A stretch of DNA of 64,000 nt from Oreocharis arfaki (taxonomy: Eukaryota; Chordata; Aves; Passeriformes; Paramythiidae), in NCBI GenBank assembly GCA_013398015.1, contig VZRR01012727.1, positions 1,093,901-1,157,900 on the forward strand. Reading direction: 5' to 3'. The notes under the pieces are model-generated. The model was not told the origin of the DNA. It ran no database searches and saw nothing but the letters and a program-made list of their open reading frames with translations. Position 1 is the stretch's first letter. Every line of letters starts with the position of its first letter. Positions 1 through 14,800 of this stretch are shown piece by piece. The position numbers and the translations under genes were made by a program.

Positions 1-1189
1 TGCTGGCTTATGATCCTCTGTGGTATGTTCACTTAGTTCAGATGCAGTGATCTCTCTCTAATTCTCCAGGAGGAAAGGGGAGCTTGTAAATGAATGAGCA
101 CAGCCTGCGGTGCGGGATGGATTCTGACAGATTTCCTGGGCCTCTGGCAGGTTAAAATTGGTGTCTGACAGCAGTGGAAAACAAGGCAAGCAGAGTGGGT
201 GCCACACAGAGCACGTGGGGAGTGCAGAAAGCACAGGGGGAGGATGCAAAGGTGGCATCTTCTCCTGTGGCAATGCCTTTTTGCACTTCATGTGTACCAA
301 CATAAAATAGATCTGGAAGATGAGGTCCATGGTTTCTGGATGCTGCATCCTTGCTTTTGACATTCACAGTTTAGAGTTCCCTAGAAAGTCAACCAGAATG
401 TGCAGAGAAATTGAGTTGGTTGGAACCACAGGTAGAAATTAGTGTGAGGACTTAGGTTCAAGGATTGTCCCAGAGTCCGTTCACATTTAAAGACTTCCTA
501 AAAATGGATTTCTGAAAGCAGGGGTTTTATTTTATTGATTTTTGCATGGAGAATTTTGTTCTGAGCTAACCTGTGTAAGCCACCAACAGAATTATTTGGG
601 GAGACTCTTTTAATTTGCACTGATTTTTCTTTGAGGGCTATTTGTGATCTCTTTGGGAGGCATCTTGGCTGCTGGGCAGACATCATGAATTTCTCATATA
701 CAGACCATTCTTGTACATTATTTTGCATACTTGGGGTTCTATTGGTCTTTGCTGGTTACTTGTTTGTGTGTGTTGCAAATGAACATTTTCTTCAATCTCT
801 ACAATACTTTTTTACTAGTGCAGCGTATCAGTCTCATATTTCAGGGATTTATGCACCTGAGGATTAATGAGAAATTAATAGAGAGAAAGGTCTGACAGTT
901 GATGTGATTTTAGCTGGTAGGAAAGGAGCTTGTTCTGTCATTCCAGACCATTAATTAATTCGGGTGCTACCTCCTTAGGCAGTCAGATTGTTGTTTGGCT
1001 CTGAAAGACTGTGAAAAAATAAAGGACTCCCTCTGCCAACCAACTGTAATTTTGTTAATCTCAACTAAGCCAATTTTGTGAAATATGTGAGCTCACTTTT
1101 ATTGTGTGGAAAGAATCACACATGGAATGATGGAATGACAGTACTGATTGTAACACATTAAAAAAAAATCCTTAGCCACCAATTTCTTT

Positions 1190-1258
1190 TAATAAGCTTA
1201 TTTTATTTATATATTTTACATATTATATTTTATTTAGCTTATTTTAGTAAGCAGATAC
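1190..1258 (+). repeat. AT-rich island
   Basis: Nearly pure A/T, with 'agcttatttta' appearing twice about 40 bp apart (near 1195 and 1238). No other function is evident. Confidence 0.55.
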
Positions 1259-4200
1259 CCTGAGTTTGAAACATCACTAGAGTATTTTCAGCAGCTGTTA
1301 TAATCTATAAGTCAATAGTTTTCAAGAAGTCATTAATTTTCAGCAGTAAATAATGACTGAAATTGGTGTTTATTTCATCTCCTGTATCTGTGAACTTCAG
1401 TGAAAATGCATAAGACTGTGAAATATTGAGTGTTGTTGAACAAGGTGCTCTCATTATGTCCTAGGCTGTATATATATGTACACATATTCTTAACTGTGCC
1501 ACGTCACAGTGAAAATTCAAATATACTTTATGAAAGCCTGAAATGCTGTAGCATTTTAGAGGTTGAAATAGGATTAAACATTATCAGATGTGATCCCCTT
1601 AGTTCTGACAGCAAAAATTGAGATTGTTGGTTAACCAGACAAAATAGATGCTGATTGAGAGAGTCAGCCTCGTGTGAGGTTTAAGCTATTTAGTCATTTT
1701 TGTAGCTTGTGTAGTTGGCCTTGCAGGTCTCTGAGGAGATTAGCGAAATCAAAGCCAGACTGAACAAAGTCTCTGGAAATATTCTTGTATTTCTGTCATC
1801 CCAGACTTGTATAATAGATAGTTTTAAAGACAAGGTTTTTTCCCAGTCTGAAGAGAGAGGTGTTGTCCAAACCTGCATTGATAACCTTTTTTCCAAATAA
1901 AATTGTCTTTGTGCTTGCTCCAAACCATTTGACAGCCAGCCTGAGACTTCCCCTGCTTTGGTTGCTTTTTGTACTGGTTCCAGGGATAACCCCTTTGCCT
2001 TTAATGCGACAAAACCTGTCAAAGTCTTTCAAAATAGTAACTGCTCTTAGAATCACTGGTAAAGATTTCTCTCCCCCTAATGGCATGTGTTACACAGGCT
2101 TAAGCTTGAGTGAGGAGAGCGCAAGCTGCCATGAATTAATGAAAACAGGGACTGGGAGCAGGGATGGAGGCTGGCAGCAGACAGGACAATAGCTTGTTGT
2201 GTGGCAGACAAGGAGAGATGTGCTTTGATGTGGATGTGTACACAAACACACATCAATTCATATATACTACAGGATCTCCATTTTTTTGTTTACATGCTCT
2301 TGTGTTCCTCCTTTCCCTCTTAGGAACCTCTCCTCCTGGCCAGGTGGCCTTACATATGTTCAGGATTGAGAACTATCCCAGCCAAGGATCATCACATCCA
2401 CTATAGGGCCGTACTCAGGGATGGCCTCACCCTTTAGCTTTCCATTTATATTCATAGTTACACATATAATTCCTTTGTCAAATGTGTACTTAACTATTAA
2501 TGTGTCTAATTCTCAACTCTGTTTTGATTAACAAATCAAATCTGTCGGTGATGATGTCATTATCTCTACTTCACCTTGCACTTAATAACTAATAATCTTT
2601 AGCTACGTATTTTAAATGAATGGACGTACAGCCTTTGATTTTGTTTTCTTTTTTCTCACCATTTGTATATAGCTTTCCTGTGAAGCAGATCATTCTTACC
2701 TCTGAACACACCTACAAGTCCATGGTTCTTATCAGACTTAAATTTTCTGTGCTCACTTTTCTGCAGACACAGGAATCCAAACAGAGGCAAAAGAAATCGA
2801 GCAGCTTGGAATGTTGCAGATGCGCTGGATTTGGAAAGTATTCCTAGCAAGGATGCAATTCCTGTAATCCTTTAGCTGATAAGTACATTCTGAACCCCTC
2901 ATTGATTTATTTGGTGTCAGCAATATGACTTTGCTTGAAAGAACTGCAGCAACCTGGTTGTCAATTCCTCATGTCACCGTTCATCTAGGTATGGAACATG
3001 GTATGTGAGCACCATGCAACCCGACATCCAGGGACGTAAACATGGCTTGAGGCCAAGAATACAGGCAAGGCAGACAAGCACAAGGATTGTCTTAATGGGG
3101 TAAATGTTACCCTAACATTTGTCCTGATTCTTCACTGGACAACTCTGGCACCAGCTGGATTTGGGGCAATAGACCCTTGCAATTGATCGAAGCAGTGACA
3201 TGCTGAAAACCTTAATGAATCCTGTGATGCCAGAATATGTAGATCAGATTTCTTCAAATGGTGGTGTTCTGATTATGTGCAGGCTGCCAGTACATTTTAG
3301 CAGTGATTCTGTCATATTTCTGGGCTGCATTCTTTTTTTGTGTGTTGTCTTCATCCCTGGGAAAACTGCTGTGGCATTGAGGAGAAGAGGCTGCACAGGG
3401 TGCAAAGGCCTGTTCATAGAGGGTGGGTAACATGAGGTAGGACTTCACTTCTGGATAAAATTACTCCAAGGATCTTTGTAACTTGATTTAAATGAAATGT
3501 GAACCACCTGAAATGCCTCCATGAAGTAGTTTATGGAGTCAGTTGGTTGCACACTTAGTGAATAGTGGAGTAACTTTGATTTGCTGTTTCCTGTTGGATG
3601 TCTTGGATGATGGGTGAGGTAAAGACAAACTGAAACACTGAGAGGTAGTGTAGAGCACGTCCTAAATTAATGAAATAAGTAGAATTTAGCAAATGGAAAA
3701 GTTCTGCTATTTGATAAAACTGACAGTTACTGGAATCACGTAGTAAAGCCATTCAGTTGGAAAAAAATCAAATAGTCCACAGTTGCCTCCAGCGTTTTTT
3801 GTGTTGGATTGAAATGGTTCCTCAGAAAATTATAAAATACATTAATGCATAGAAATGACCACACACAGAAACTAGTTTTCTTGGCATGCTGTTTATAGCC
3901 TGAGGAAAAAAAAGAAAATAATGAGCCTGGTGAGCTAAGTGATATCTATATTTTAAATATTGCTGGTTCTGTAACTTTTGTTTTCCATTTGCCATGTTCC
4001 TTTGTCACTTAAGAGAAAACAGAGATGGATATTAATTAGGGGCCCAGTGAATATTTGATATATACTATTCTTTTCCTTTCAAGCCAGCTTCATAGTTTTT
4101 TTCTTTCAGATGTGATATTTTCTCAGAGTGGCTTATATTGTTCCTTTTGGCTAAATAAATATGGATTTTTTTACAGTACTTGGCTTAAAAAATATATTGC

Positions 4201-4273
4201 CCTAATGAGCCTCATAAGCTGCCTTCTTTTTATTAGAAGATGTTTTATCCTCTGATGGATACTTGAATGATCT

Positions 4274-4360
4274 TAAAATAAAAAACAAACAAACAAAAAA
4301 GCTGAAAAAAAAACAAAGAAAACCCCGAACTAAACCAACAACAATAAAAACAAACAAACA
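4274..4360 (+). repeat. A-rich low-complexity tract with (CAAA)n
   Basis: Almost all A with interspersed C, including two short 'caaacaaacaaa' runs and a nine-A run. It resembles a decayed poly(A) or simple repeat; no retroposon body was recognised upstream. Confidence 0.75.
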
Positions 4361-6491
4361 TCACCCCAAATCTGTCTGGAAAACTTATAAGACATTCTAT
4401 AGTGACAAGTGAAGGGCAACACCCTTGGATGAGATTAATCAACTTCACAGACATAGGGTGGGGAAGAATAACCCAAGTACTTCTGTGGGGGTTTTTGGCT
4501 CCTCCTTTCAGTAAGAAAAGCTTAAGACACCATAGGACCTACCACAATGAAAAGGAGGCTAACAGTTTTCATAACAATGTTATAGCTACATTCTGTGTTG
4601 ATGTTTTCATTACAAAACCTTTTTTAGAGATTTATTCAGCCATGAAAATCAGATTAATGTCTTCTACATGCCCTCAGCCTAGTAGTATTTAAATTAAAAA
4701 ATACAAAAAATATCAGTTTAGCAGCACTGCATGTTATTTTTTTGCATAAAGCAACAACAATAATCAGAAGCTCCATTGCAGTATGGACTCGGTGATGTCG
4801 CAACATCATCGTGTTAAGAGGTTTAATAGTCTGTGAAATAATATTCTGCTTGGGAAAATGGGGTTTATAGAATTATCCATTTCTGTGCATTCCCATAGAC
4901 AAGTGGATTCCTTTGTGCACACTGGCTGTGTGTGGGACTCTTGCAGTGTGACAGTGGGAAGGCAGCTGCTGACAGACACTGAGGTGCAGAAATGAACTGC
5001 TGGGGGTCCTGTTCTCTTTAATCTGGACATGGGTGGGAAAATGGAAGGATATCAACACAGGCCTGAAGGGAAGGGCCTAAAGCTGCTTTGAGCATTTGGG
5101 CTTTCTAATTTTGGTAATTATTAACTCTGATTTCCTTGCTCGGCTTTGTGATACATGCTTAGGATGCACAGGTCGTGTTCTGGTGGCTTCACTCTGTGCC
5201 TTGTTCAGGAACAGAAGGGGAAAGGGCAATTATTGAGGCCATTCCTCCCTTCAGGTGAAGGGTGGTCAGTGCCTGTCCCCACTCCAGTGTACAGAACTGA
5301 GACATGGGAGGAGAAGGCAGGGTTGGGGTTATGCTGACGAGTAATCACTTTCTAATGTGAAGTAAGGTATTAGCATGGGCTGATATTCTGATCAAGGATA
5401 AAAAATAGAATACGAAATAAAGAAGGCTGTTCTTACCTGATGTAGCAGGTGTAACTTGTTTTTAAACTCTGGGATTGGAAAGTTTGAAGGGTTTTTTTAG
5501 AAATTGAAAAAAATTTGTGACATCAATTTAGAAGATATATTTTTTTAATTGTTGCTTGGTATTTCTTAAGCAAATGGTATTGGAATTCTTTAATATTAAC
5601 TCAGCTTTTTCAACTAATTTCTTAAGATATATTTTTATGAAGTATTGAAAGCCCAGTTTGAGACTGAAATTCCATGACATTTTCATATGTTTTTGTCTCA
5701 CATAGGACACAGTTTAATATTAAAAGAGACAATTAATGTGGGATTTAAATGTTCATTTTCAATCTGCTGCATTAAAATATGAAGGTACCTCTTTTGTTTT
5801 TGTTCTGTTTAAAAGAGTGATTTTTTGAAAGCACAATCAAGCTTCCTGCCTACCTTCAATTACCTTTTTTAACCTGAAAATGGAGCTTTAGGATGAACCA
5901 AAGGTATTTTTTAGAGGAAGCAAATGGTCTGAGATGATAAATACAGTTACACCTCGAACAGGGAAGTTTCACAATTCCCAAAATCTCATCTTCACAGTAC
6001 AGGGAAATTCGAGTGAATTGGCAGAGCTTGAAAAACAAATCCTCAGTATTTTCATCAGCTTGAAAAGCAAATTTGTAAAAATACGAGATATGTCACAAAA
6101 GCTTATTTTGAATAGTGCACAGAAATATTAATTCACACATTTAAATTTAGTCCTGCTGATTTTTTTATGTCCAAGATCATATCCAGAATTTTGCATGACT
6201 GCAGACTGTGCTTTGCAACTAGAGAATGTTTTAAGCTGTTACGTGCAGTGTATAGTATCTTACTGTGAAAAAAATAATTAAATTCTACTGTTTAAAAAAA
6301 GAAGGATGGGAAAGGGAAGTGAATGGTCCTAGTGATAAGATTAAACTGACTAAGCAAAAAATGTTATAATTAAAGTAGATAGTTCAAGTATTATTCATAA
6401 ACTAAATAATATAGTTTTGTCCTGCAAATCACACAATGTATCCTACAGAAACCTGGGAATACTCCCCAGAAGAAAGCAATGATTTTTGAGC

Positions 6492-6535
6492 ATATAAAAA
6501 TATATTATTTATTATTAATAATATTACTATTATTT
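6492..6535 (+). repeat. AT-rich tract, (ATT/ATA)-like
   Basis: A run made only of A and T apart from one or two bases, with 'ttattaataatatta' at its centre. Low complexity. Confidence 0.55.
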
Positions 6536-8547
6536 CCTGATAATCCAGGAAATCTTTCAAGATTTGGGATGCTTTAGGCTAAAGTTTGAACATGTTACAG
6601 TAACAGGTATTTCCTATTGCAATTTTTTTGTATTTTTTCCATAGACAGGAAGCCAGGTTTGAACAGGGCTGTTAAAATACGTTTTAAACTCATTAAAGCA
6701 GCATTGAAAGTCACCATGAAGAACTAAATAAACGTAACTTGGTTTTTTTGTTGCATCTATGAATAGAAGCTTTGATGTTCATCTCACCTGAACCTCAAGT
6801 TCTTTCACTTCTGTAGAAATTTGTAGTGTCCGATGTATAAACTCCCAAGAACTCTGGTAGAGGCAGGTGGAGCTGTGGGAGATGTGAGCAGAGAGCAGCC
6901 TTGTTGGCCTGCTGTGGGTCCCTGCTGTATCACAGCCCCTAATGATGAAGCCCCACTGTTTGGGAGGATCTGATGGGGTCTTTTTTCTGTGTTCTCACAG
7001 CCCGGGTTACTGTCACTCCTCAGTGAGGCTGAGGGTTTGTGTTACAACACTGCACTTTGGAAGGTCTCACCCGTGAATCCTTGCAGGGCACCAGCACTGA
7101 GGAAAAGCAAAATGTTCTGAACCTGACTTCAAACCAAACAGGAGCAGCCTTATGTGGAGCTGCTGCTCACGTGCTGCATCAGCCCTGGAGATAGTGCGGA
7201 GTTCAGGGCAGAATCAACTCTTCTTCAGGGCAAACTGCCAAGCTTTTTCTTTCATTGGGTGGTTTTGGTTTGTTTGTTTGGGGGGTTTTCTGAGGTAGTT
7301 TTTGCTAATGCTCTTGTAGTGCAATACTTATCTCCTTAGCTGTGTTCCTCAGTCTGTCTTGGTAGTTTAGTTCATCTTATTTTTTTTATGACAAATTTAT
7401 ATATCCCACTGAGATGCAGTCCTCCCCGGTGAATCCTTATAAACCCTTACCCTCACAAATAACAATATTCTTTTTCGCTTTGCTTATGCCAATAAACCTT
7501 ATCATATTTTTTCACTGGGGGGAAAAATCTGTATCAATTTTTCCCATCTGTTCCGTCAGAAACTCTTTTCATGCTGATTAAGACCTTGAGATTTTAAACT
7601 GTGATGCATTTTTTCATGATGAAGAGGTGTATATTCTATGCTAATCACCTCCTTTCTTTGCTGGCCCTTATCAGTATCTGTGGGCTGTTCCCACGAGACA
7701 GGGAGGATTTAGAAAAGCTGATGCTGTAATACTTGCTTAGCTCTTGAAAGTAAATTAAGAAAAATTTCAATCATTTCTATGTTAAGGAGATTCTGTACTT
7801 ATTTCTAGTTGTAAAACTGAAAATGAGAAAAGGTAAAGCTACAAGCTTTTGTTTTCAGGGTAGAAAAAAACTACTTAAAATTGTACTAGCAGCTATGCGA
7901 ATCTTAAAGTTTCTTTGGACTAGTGGGCTAATATCAATTTTCTAGAATGTGCACCAAATTCTGTGGAGAAAAGTAATGCATACATTTTGCTGACCAACTG
8001 AAACACTGTTTGGTCATCACACTTGGGAGGAACAGTTCCAAGGTTATCCATTCCTTATCCTTGGCACCATTTTTCTCACTGTGGGCAGTGTCATTTTACC
8101 TCGCTCCCATCTCTCAGCTCTGCAGTGACCCCATAACGATGGAGCTCCACATTGGGGGTGGTGCTGGGAGGAATTATTATCCAGGGTTTGTTCATGTAGC
8201 CCTTTGAACATATGGAGCTTTATTTGCTTTGAGATGAGTCTTCCAGCTGGTCTCAGTGCAGCTCTCAGGGGAGAGGTATCTGCAGCCTGGAAATAGCAAT
8301 GATGGTGCTTAATAAGCCATAACAATAAATAAAGTGTTCTTCTTCAGCAAGAAGACCTTATTTAGGAGAGATGATCTCTTGATCAGTTCATAGAAACTCA
8401 GATGTACTTGTATGATTGTGCTTGATTTGTCCTTTAACTAGATATTTTTTGTTTGTTTGTTTCCATCTGGGTTTTTCTCATACCACTGCAATAATTTTCA
8501 GTTTAATCTTTTAATTGGCAGCTGCTTTTCATTTTCAGGACCATTTG

Positions 8548-8571
8548 AATTTGAATTAAAAAATTCAAATT
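8548..8571. repeat. Perfect 10-bp inverted repeat with 4-base loop
   Basis: Arm 'aatttgaatt' (8548-8557) and arm 'aattcaaatt' (8562-8571) flank 'aaaa'. The flanks 'ccat' and 'atgg' extend the symmetry imperfectly. It could form a small cruciform or bind a dimeric factor. Confidence 0.8.
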
Positions 8572-11500
8572 GCATGGTGTGTGAAACTTAAAGATTCTTA
8601 TTTTCATGTCATGTGTGAAAGGTGTCTTTTAACAGTATGTCTTTCCTTGAAATTAAATTGATTATAGATATACTTATCCTGTTACATACTCCAACACTAA
8701 AATGCACCATCAGCTATTTATATGATCACTTGTTTGCTGCCTTTAGCATACTGATGGAGTCAAAAAGCACAGGCACTATAATTTTAAAGGTTTTGTGCAC
8801 GTACTTCTCCCCATTTCAGCAGGCTTGCATGTAAATGAGTGGTGTACACTTGCAGTTTTTAGCATGGTGGTCTCTTGTGCCCCTAGATAGTTAAATACCC
8901 CCAGTGCCATCCTAGGGAACTGATAGGTAGCCCACTGAGCTCCAGAGAACAGAGTAAATAGAGCAGCTGAAGGAGAGACAGATGAAGAATATAACCAGGC
9001 AGAATATGAAGGTGTAGGACACAGTCCCCTGGCATCGTTTAGTACCTGTTTGGTTTGAACTACACCAGTTTCACCTGAAAATGTAGCTGTAGGTTTGCAA
9101 GTTCTGATAGTTATTTTTGCCTAAAATAATGTGATTTAGTGCAATCTCCACAAATAGTCGCTGGATGTGTACAATGCTTTGTGTGCATGATTTTATTGTG
9201 TGTTTGCTTAGAAGTACATCTCAGGACTAGTCTGTGGCATAAGTCCTTTACAAGCAAAAATAGTTTTCTGATTTTAAAGACCGTCTCAAATTCACCTGTG
9301 AAATATTTTTGATTATTGCCTAGCACTCTCAATTTAATTGTTCTGTAGTTTTCCTTCTTTAGAAACTGAAACGATTCATACCTTTATATAATGCTCTTAT
9401 TGAAATCAGGGGGGCTTTGAAGATCGAGCTTTTAATTTCTAATGTGCAGAGTAATTGGGTGTGTGATTAAACGTTTGGAAGATGAAATATTGCAATGTAA
9501 AAAGCTTGTCTTGAAAGCGGCTGAAAAGCGTGAGTTTTCCAAATAATAGGCATAATTTTAAAATCCTTTATTTCATCCCCTAAAGCAGAATTCTTCCCTA
9601 AAACCAGTGTCTGGAATCATATAGAGTTTTGGTGTTAGATATTTGCTTTTAAGGAGTGCTTTGAAAGTTTGTCCCCTTAGTGTGAAACTGGAATAAAACC
9701 CAGCCTTTGTACTGATCAGAAAACCACTGAGGAAGTCTTCACAATTTTGTACTTTCATTCTGAAATGCACTCTAAACCCAGCAGGATGGCATCTGTTTCC
9801 AGCCAGATTTTCAGAGACGTGCACTGTCACCTGAAGCTGACACCTAAAAGCAAGTTTGCTCTTTGAAGGGACTGTAGAAAAGTTACTCTCTTAAGCAATG
9901 TGTTTGGAACTTCTCTGTGAAGCGTGGGAGATCAATTGAACTGCAGTTTTCATCTTTCATGGCTGTACACCTTTGAAAAGGGGAAAAAAACCCCCTCTTT
10001 GAGATGGAAGGAAGGAAATGCACAGCCACAGGTTTAAATTTAGAGCCTCATGTTTAAAACCGTCCCCTGAGAATTTGCAGGGCTCTGTCCCTACCCCACC
10101 TCACTGTATGTTTTATTTAGTGATTATCTGATGTAAAATACATTTTAAAAATTGCTACCCGAGGAACCAAACCACAGTGTCCTCTTCCAAAGGTGAGAGC
10201 TCAACCTACTGATGCAAAAGAGTCATGAATGTTCATACTCACCTACTGTCACTCCTGCTGTTGAAGCTGACAGAAAATGGGGAATGTTTAGGATGCACTC
10301 AGTCTTATCCTTGGAGATGTGTGTTTTTCCATGCTGGGGTATATGCATGAATTAAAGGTACTCTGACTTTCGTTTATTTTATAGAGCAGATGTGTGAAAC
10401 AAACAGCTTTTGCCTTTTTTTTCACCTTTCCTTCCTATCCCCACACTTTGTAATTCTGAGGAAGTTTCGAGCAATTCAAGCAAATGTTTGGGCAATTACA
10501 GAATTCTAGAGCAGTTCACTAGGACAGGTTGATAGAGCCTGACTGATCTTAAGCACTGAGGTATTTGCCCATGTCAGCATTTAAATGTTTACAAAAAACA
10601 CTGAGAAGAACGATTTTAGGTGCCAGCAGATATTTAAGACACATTTCTCAACTAACTAATTTAGGTGTCTCTAAGCAGGAACTTGCAGTTTTGTATTTAA
10701 GGGTTTAGATTCCCTTTTTAAGTGCTAAAATCCCATTATTACTTTGAGCAGAATATCTAGATAAGGGGTTCTATGATATCAAGTTCTTAAATTTATGCAT
10801 TAACTGTGAAAGCAGTAAAGCAGTAACGACTGCATCCTATTCTACTGTTTGGATGATTTGTCCTTGAGCTGGAAGCTATTGGTTTCTTGCTCCATTAGGA
10901 AAAATGATTTGCTTCATTTTTGTGGTCCTTTTATTTTTTTCACCAAACTGTGTTCCATTTGTGGAAGCAGAGTTCTTGATAATACAGAAATTTATATTCA
11001 GTATGTATGATTTAAAATCCAGGGAGGGGGTTTTTCATTTGACTTCTGCTGATTACTTTTGATCTGGTGCCACTCTTAGAAAACACTAACATTAATCAGG
11101 ATTACATATTGGCAGCATTGAATTTGATAGGATTAGACTGGTAATCCTAAAACATAAACTGCCTGTTAGGAGATACAGTATAATGTACAAATTCTCAGCT
11201 GAGGGGGACTCTATCAGTCTAACTGCAGCAGCACAGAGCTCAGCAATATAAATTAGCTCATAATGAGTTTCATGTTGCCCTGACCAGTTTATTGTCAGTG
11301 CCTGAAGTAAATAATTGAAAATGTGCTTTCAGTTAAAGCTTCTCTGTGGTTTGCCTTGGTCCCACTGATAATATCTAGCACATACTAACGTGAATTTCTT
11401 TAAAAAATGTGTTTTAAAATACTCTCCCCCAAAATGCTTTGAGTGTGTGGTGCTCAATGCTGGGCTGTCTCTGGGAGTCTCAAGGCTCTACAGTGTCATT

Positions 11501-11774
11501 TCAGTAGCTGGCACATAAATGGCTATGGAAATTAGTTGTAGTTAAAATACCCTCTCTTCCTCTTCTGCTCTCTCCACTCTCAAACTCTCTAAGTCATTAT
11601 GATTATGAAACAATTCCTTTAATTCTTTTTAGTATTTGTTTCACTTGATATGGGATACTTGATATATGATATTTTTACTCCTATGACGCCATTTTTGGAG
11701 GGACAACTAAATTACGAAAACTGCGTTTTGTGAACTGAGTTATTTACACCATTTGTCCTGTTTCTTACCCCGTC

Positions 11775-11803
11775 TTNTTTTTTTTTTTGTTTTGTTTTTT
11801 TTG
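11775..11803 (+). repeat. Poly-T tract containing the only ambiguous base
   Basis: A T-run with a few G; base 11777 is 'n', the only undetermined base in the window. This fits a sequencing or consensus problem at a homopolymer. Confidence 0.85.
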
Positions 11804-14800
11804 GTCCCTGGTGGTTACTCTCAGTCTCAGTGACACATGTAATTACTTTAACTGACAAAGCAAATGCTGCCTTCATAGCATGGAGAAAGCATGTTCTCTG
11901 TTGCCACCACTGAAAAGTAATTACACAGCTAAATCAGGGAAGATGAAAACTACAATGCAAAGAATTCTGAAAAATAAGGAGGACATTAACTATTTGGAAC
12001 ATTGATTATATGGAAATGCTGGGTGTTGGCTCGCTAAGGTAGTCTCAGACTGTGAGTGCAGTTTGATTTATAGCAGTGTAAATCAGGAGTAACTGTAGTG
12101 CCGGAGTCAGTGGCATTGCCGGAGTGTAAAACAAATGGAACTCGCATATGTGCTCTGGATTATTCCCAGTTTTACCATTAGTCAAACACGACCATGAGTC
12201 ACAGCAATAAACCCAGGATTCTCTGCAGCTGAGTCTTACAGCACTGTAGAAAGCAGCTCTGGCTGCCACAGCTGCAGTTTCTATTGTGTCATGATGCTGA
12301 AGGTGAGAGTTAAAGTGCATCCGGATTTTAGCTAGTAACAAGGTATGAGCGCAAGAGTAGAACTAAAGATAACAGAAAAGTATAATTTTGAAAGAAAACC
12401 ACATTAGATGTGGAGGAATAAACACTAAGGTGTTAAAAGTATCTGTTTGAAAAGGCAGCTGTTTAGAGCTTATGGGCTTTTAAGCTTTAAGGGCTTACAA
12501 GGAGAGTCAAGCACAGAAAATGGTGAGGGGACAATGATTTAAATGCTTTTCCCATGAGTACTTGTACCAGGCTTAGTAACATCACCTACAGGAGCAGAAT
12601 AAAGGATAAAAGCAACAAATGCACACACATATCAGTTACATAGAAAAATAATTATCCAAAACCTAGGGAATTTCCCTTTTGTTTTTCTTTATAATTACTG
12701 GGTTTCAGTCTGTAGCTTCTGGAGTTAAATCTCCCTGAAACAGTGCTTTTTCTCACCTTTCTCACCCTGCCCATTGTCAGGGTTTCTCATCCTGACTGGC
12801 ATTTCTGACTTGTCCTGGTTATTATGTATACCCATGACTCTCTGGTGGTGTACAAGAGATTCCAGCTTGAATCATTTCAAGTGATTGTGAGCTCTCACTG
12901 AATTTAGATGTCCATACCTCCTCTCTAGCTTTGGAACTAGAAATGTTTTGTTTATGGTCTTGCTGGGTATTTGAAGTTTGGTTAAATATGTCTTAAACTG
13001 GAGAAGTTTGTGTGGATTCACCGTGTACATAAACTGTACATAACTGTGCATTATCGCCACCACCAAAATAAAAAAGATGTGGGCAATAAAATATTGAGAA
13101 ACTAGGATGTTTTCTTTTGAATGTACGTACAACATGTATTTTTGTGCTGAAGTGCAGCTTTGTTCTCATTAAAATCAGTAGCAGTATTGAACTAATAATT
13201 AGCTTTCATTGCATGCAGTATGTGCATGTGCAGGCTCAGTGGTAAAGACCATAGGCCTCAGTAGGTGTTTTTACCATAATTTATGACCTGAAGCATTTAC
13301 ATCAATTGACTGTTGAGGGCTCTGTTGGGTAACATTCCCTGTCCCAGTATAGCTAAAGTTTAATGATTTACTGCATCGAATGCAGCAAGAGTTGTTTCAT
13401 CAAATTTGTAGAAGCAAATGATTAATTTCTGTTCTAGATCTTGCTGGTGTTTTTCTCCTAAGGTTATTTTCAATATCATTTCATATCAACAACTTACGGC
13501 CTTGACCTTTCACACTTCCTGTTTGCATTTGTTGAAGAGGTAGAAATATGCAAACCTCAGGATTGGAATTCACTTTTAGAAATTGTTCAAGCACAACTGC
13601 AATAAAAGTTATTACCTGGGATTCCCCTAAAGGCAGCAAAAGCCATTCCTTTAACCTCAGCCTACCAGCAAAATTTCTCTTTAGGCTGAACCAATTCCTA
13701 GGAGGGCTTATTCTGCCAGTTTATGAAGAGTGTCCTTTTGAAACAGGAGTAAAACTTGTGCTCATTCAGTCATGTCCAGTACTGTAGCAGTCAGGACTTG
13801 AAAAGCTTAATCTAATGGAATTCATGTTATCAACTCAGAAGCAGAAAAATAGAATAAAAATAGAAAAAAATGGATTAATCTGCAGGCATAACTGGCTCTC
13901 CTAGTATTTGTCTTGAGCAATATGAACAGGGAAAAAGAACTTACCTGTATTAAGATTTCCTTTAGCATTTTATCCTCCTGTATCTATTAGACTCATTTCA
14001 GGAAGAAAATTCACTAATTCATGTCACAAATTGCCATAAAGGCATGAATAGTCATAGCACTTGACCACAGAAATTGCAGAGGATTTTCCAGTTTATTATC
14101 TTCAGAAACAATATTGCATGAAATATGCACTATTCGGGATACAGTGTAAGTGTATCTAATATGCCTGTCTTTGAATACTCTCCATTTTTTGTAGTTTTCA
14201 AAAAGTTGGAGCAATATGGGTTTCATGTGAAGTTAGTGTTATTGTTATATTACTAGTATTAAATTTCTTATTAATCTATCATAGAGAGAAGGGAGGCAGA
14301 ATAAAAGGTGTTACAAAAGTGCTGGAGTTCTGAAGCTGCTTGGGCTTCTGAGGTCATTTTTATAAGTGTAGTCATTCTCCTTATACACACTCTCTCACAT
14401 ATGTAAAATAATTTTTAGATAATTTTTCATTCTTTTCATGTAACTTTGGTTTCTGTGAATGTTTTGTACATCTTCTCAATGGTGAGAATTACCAAGAATT
14501 TTAGATACCACCATTTAATTCAAAATATTATCATGCTCAATTTCATTTGGAATTGGAGTTGTAAAGCACTTTTTTTTTTACTTTAGATAATAGCTTAGAA
14601 TATTTGATTTTTCCTGGAAGGTTACAGTATTTGATGGCTGTTTTAATGGAGGCTTTGAAAGTCATCTTTAACAAGCTTGTGGATTTACCCAGTAAGTGAC
14701 TTGTAAACAGTGAGGATTTTCTTTCTGGTGTTTGGAATTGTTCCAGAACAAATCAATGCAGTTTATGAGTCAGAAATGTATTTTAACTGCAGGGCCTGTA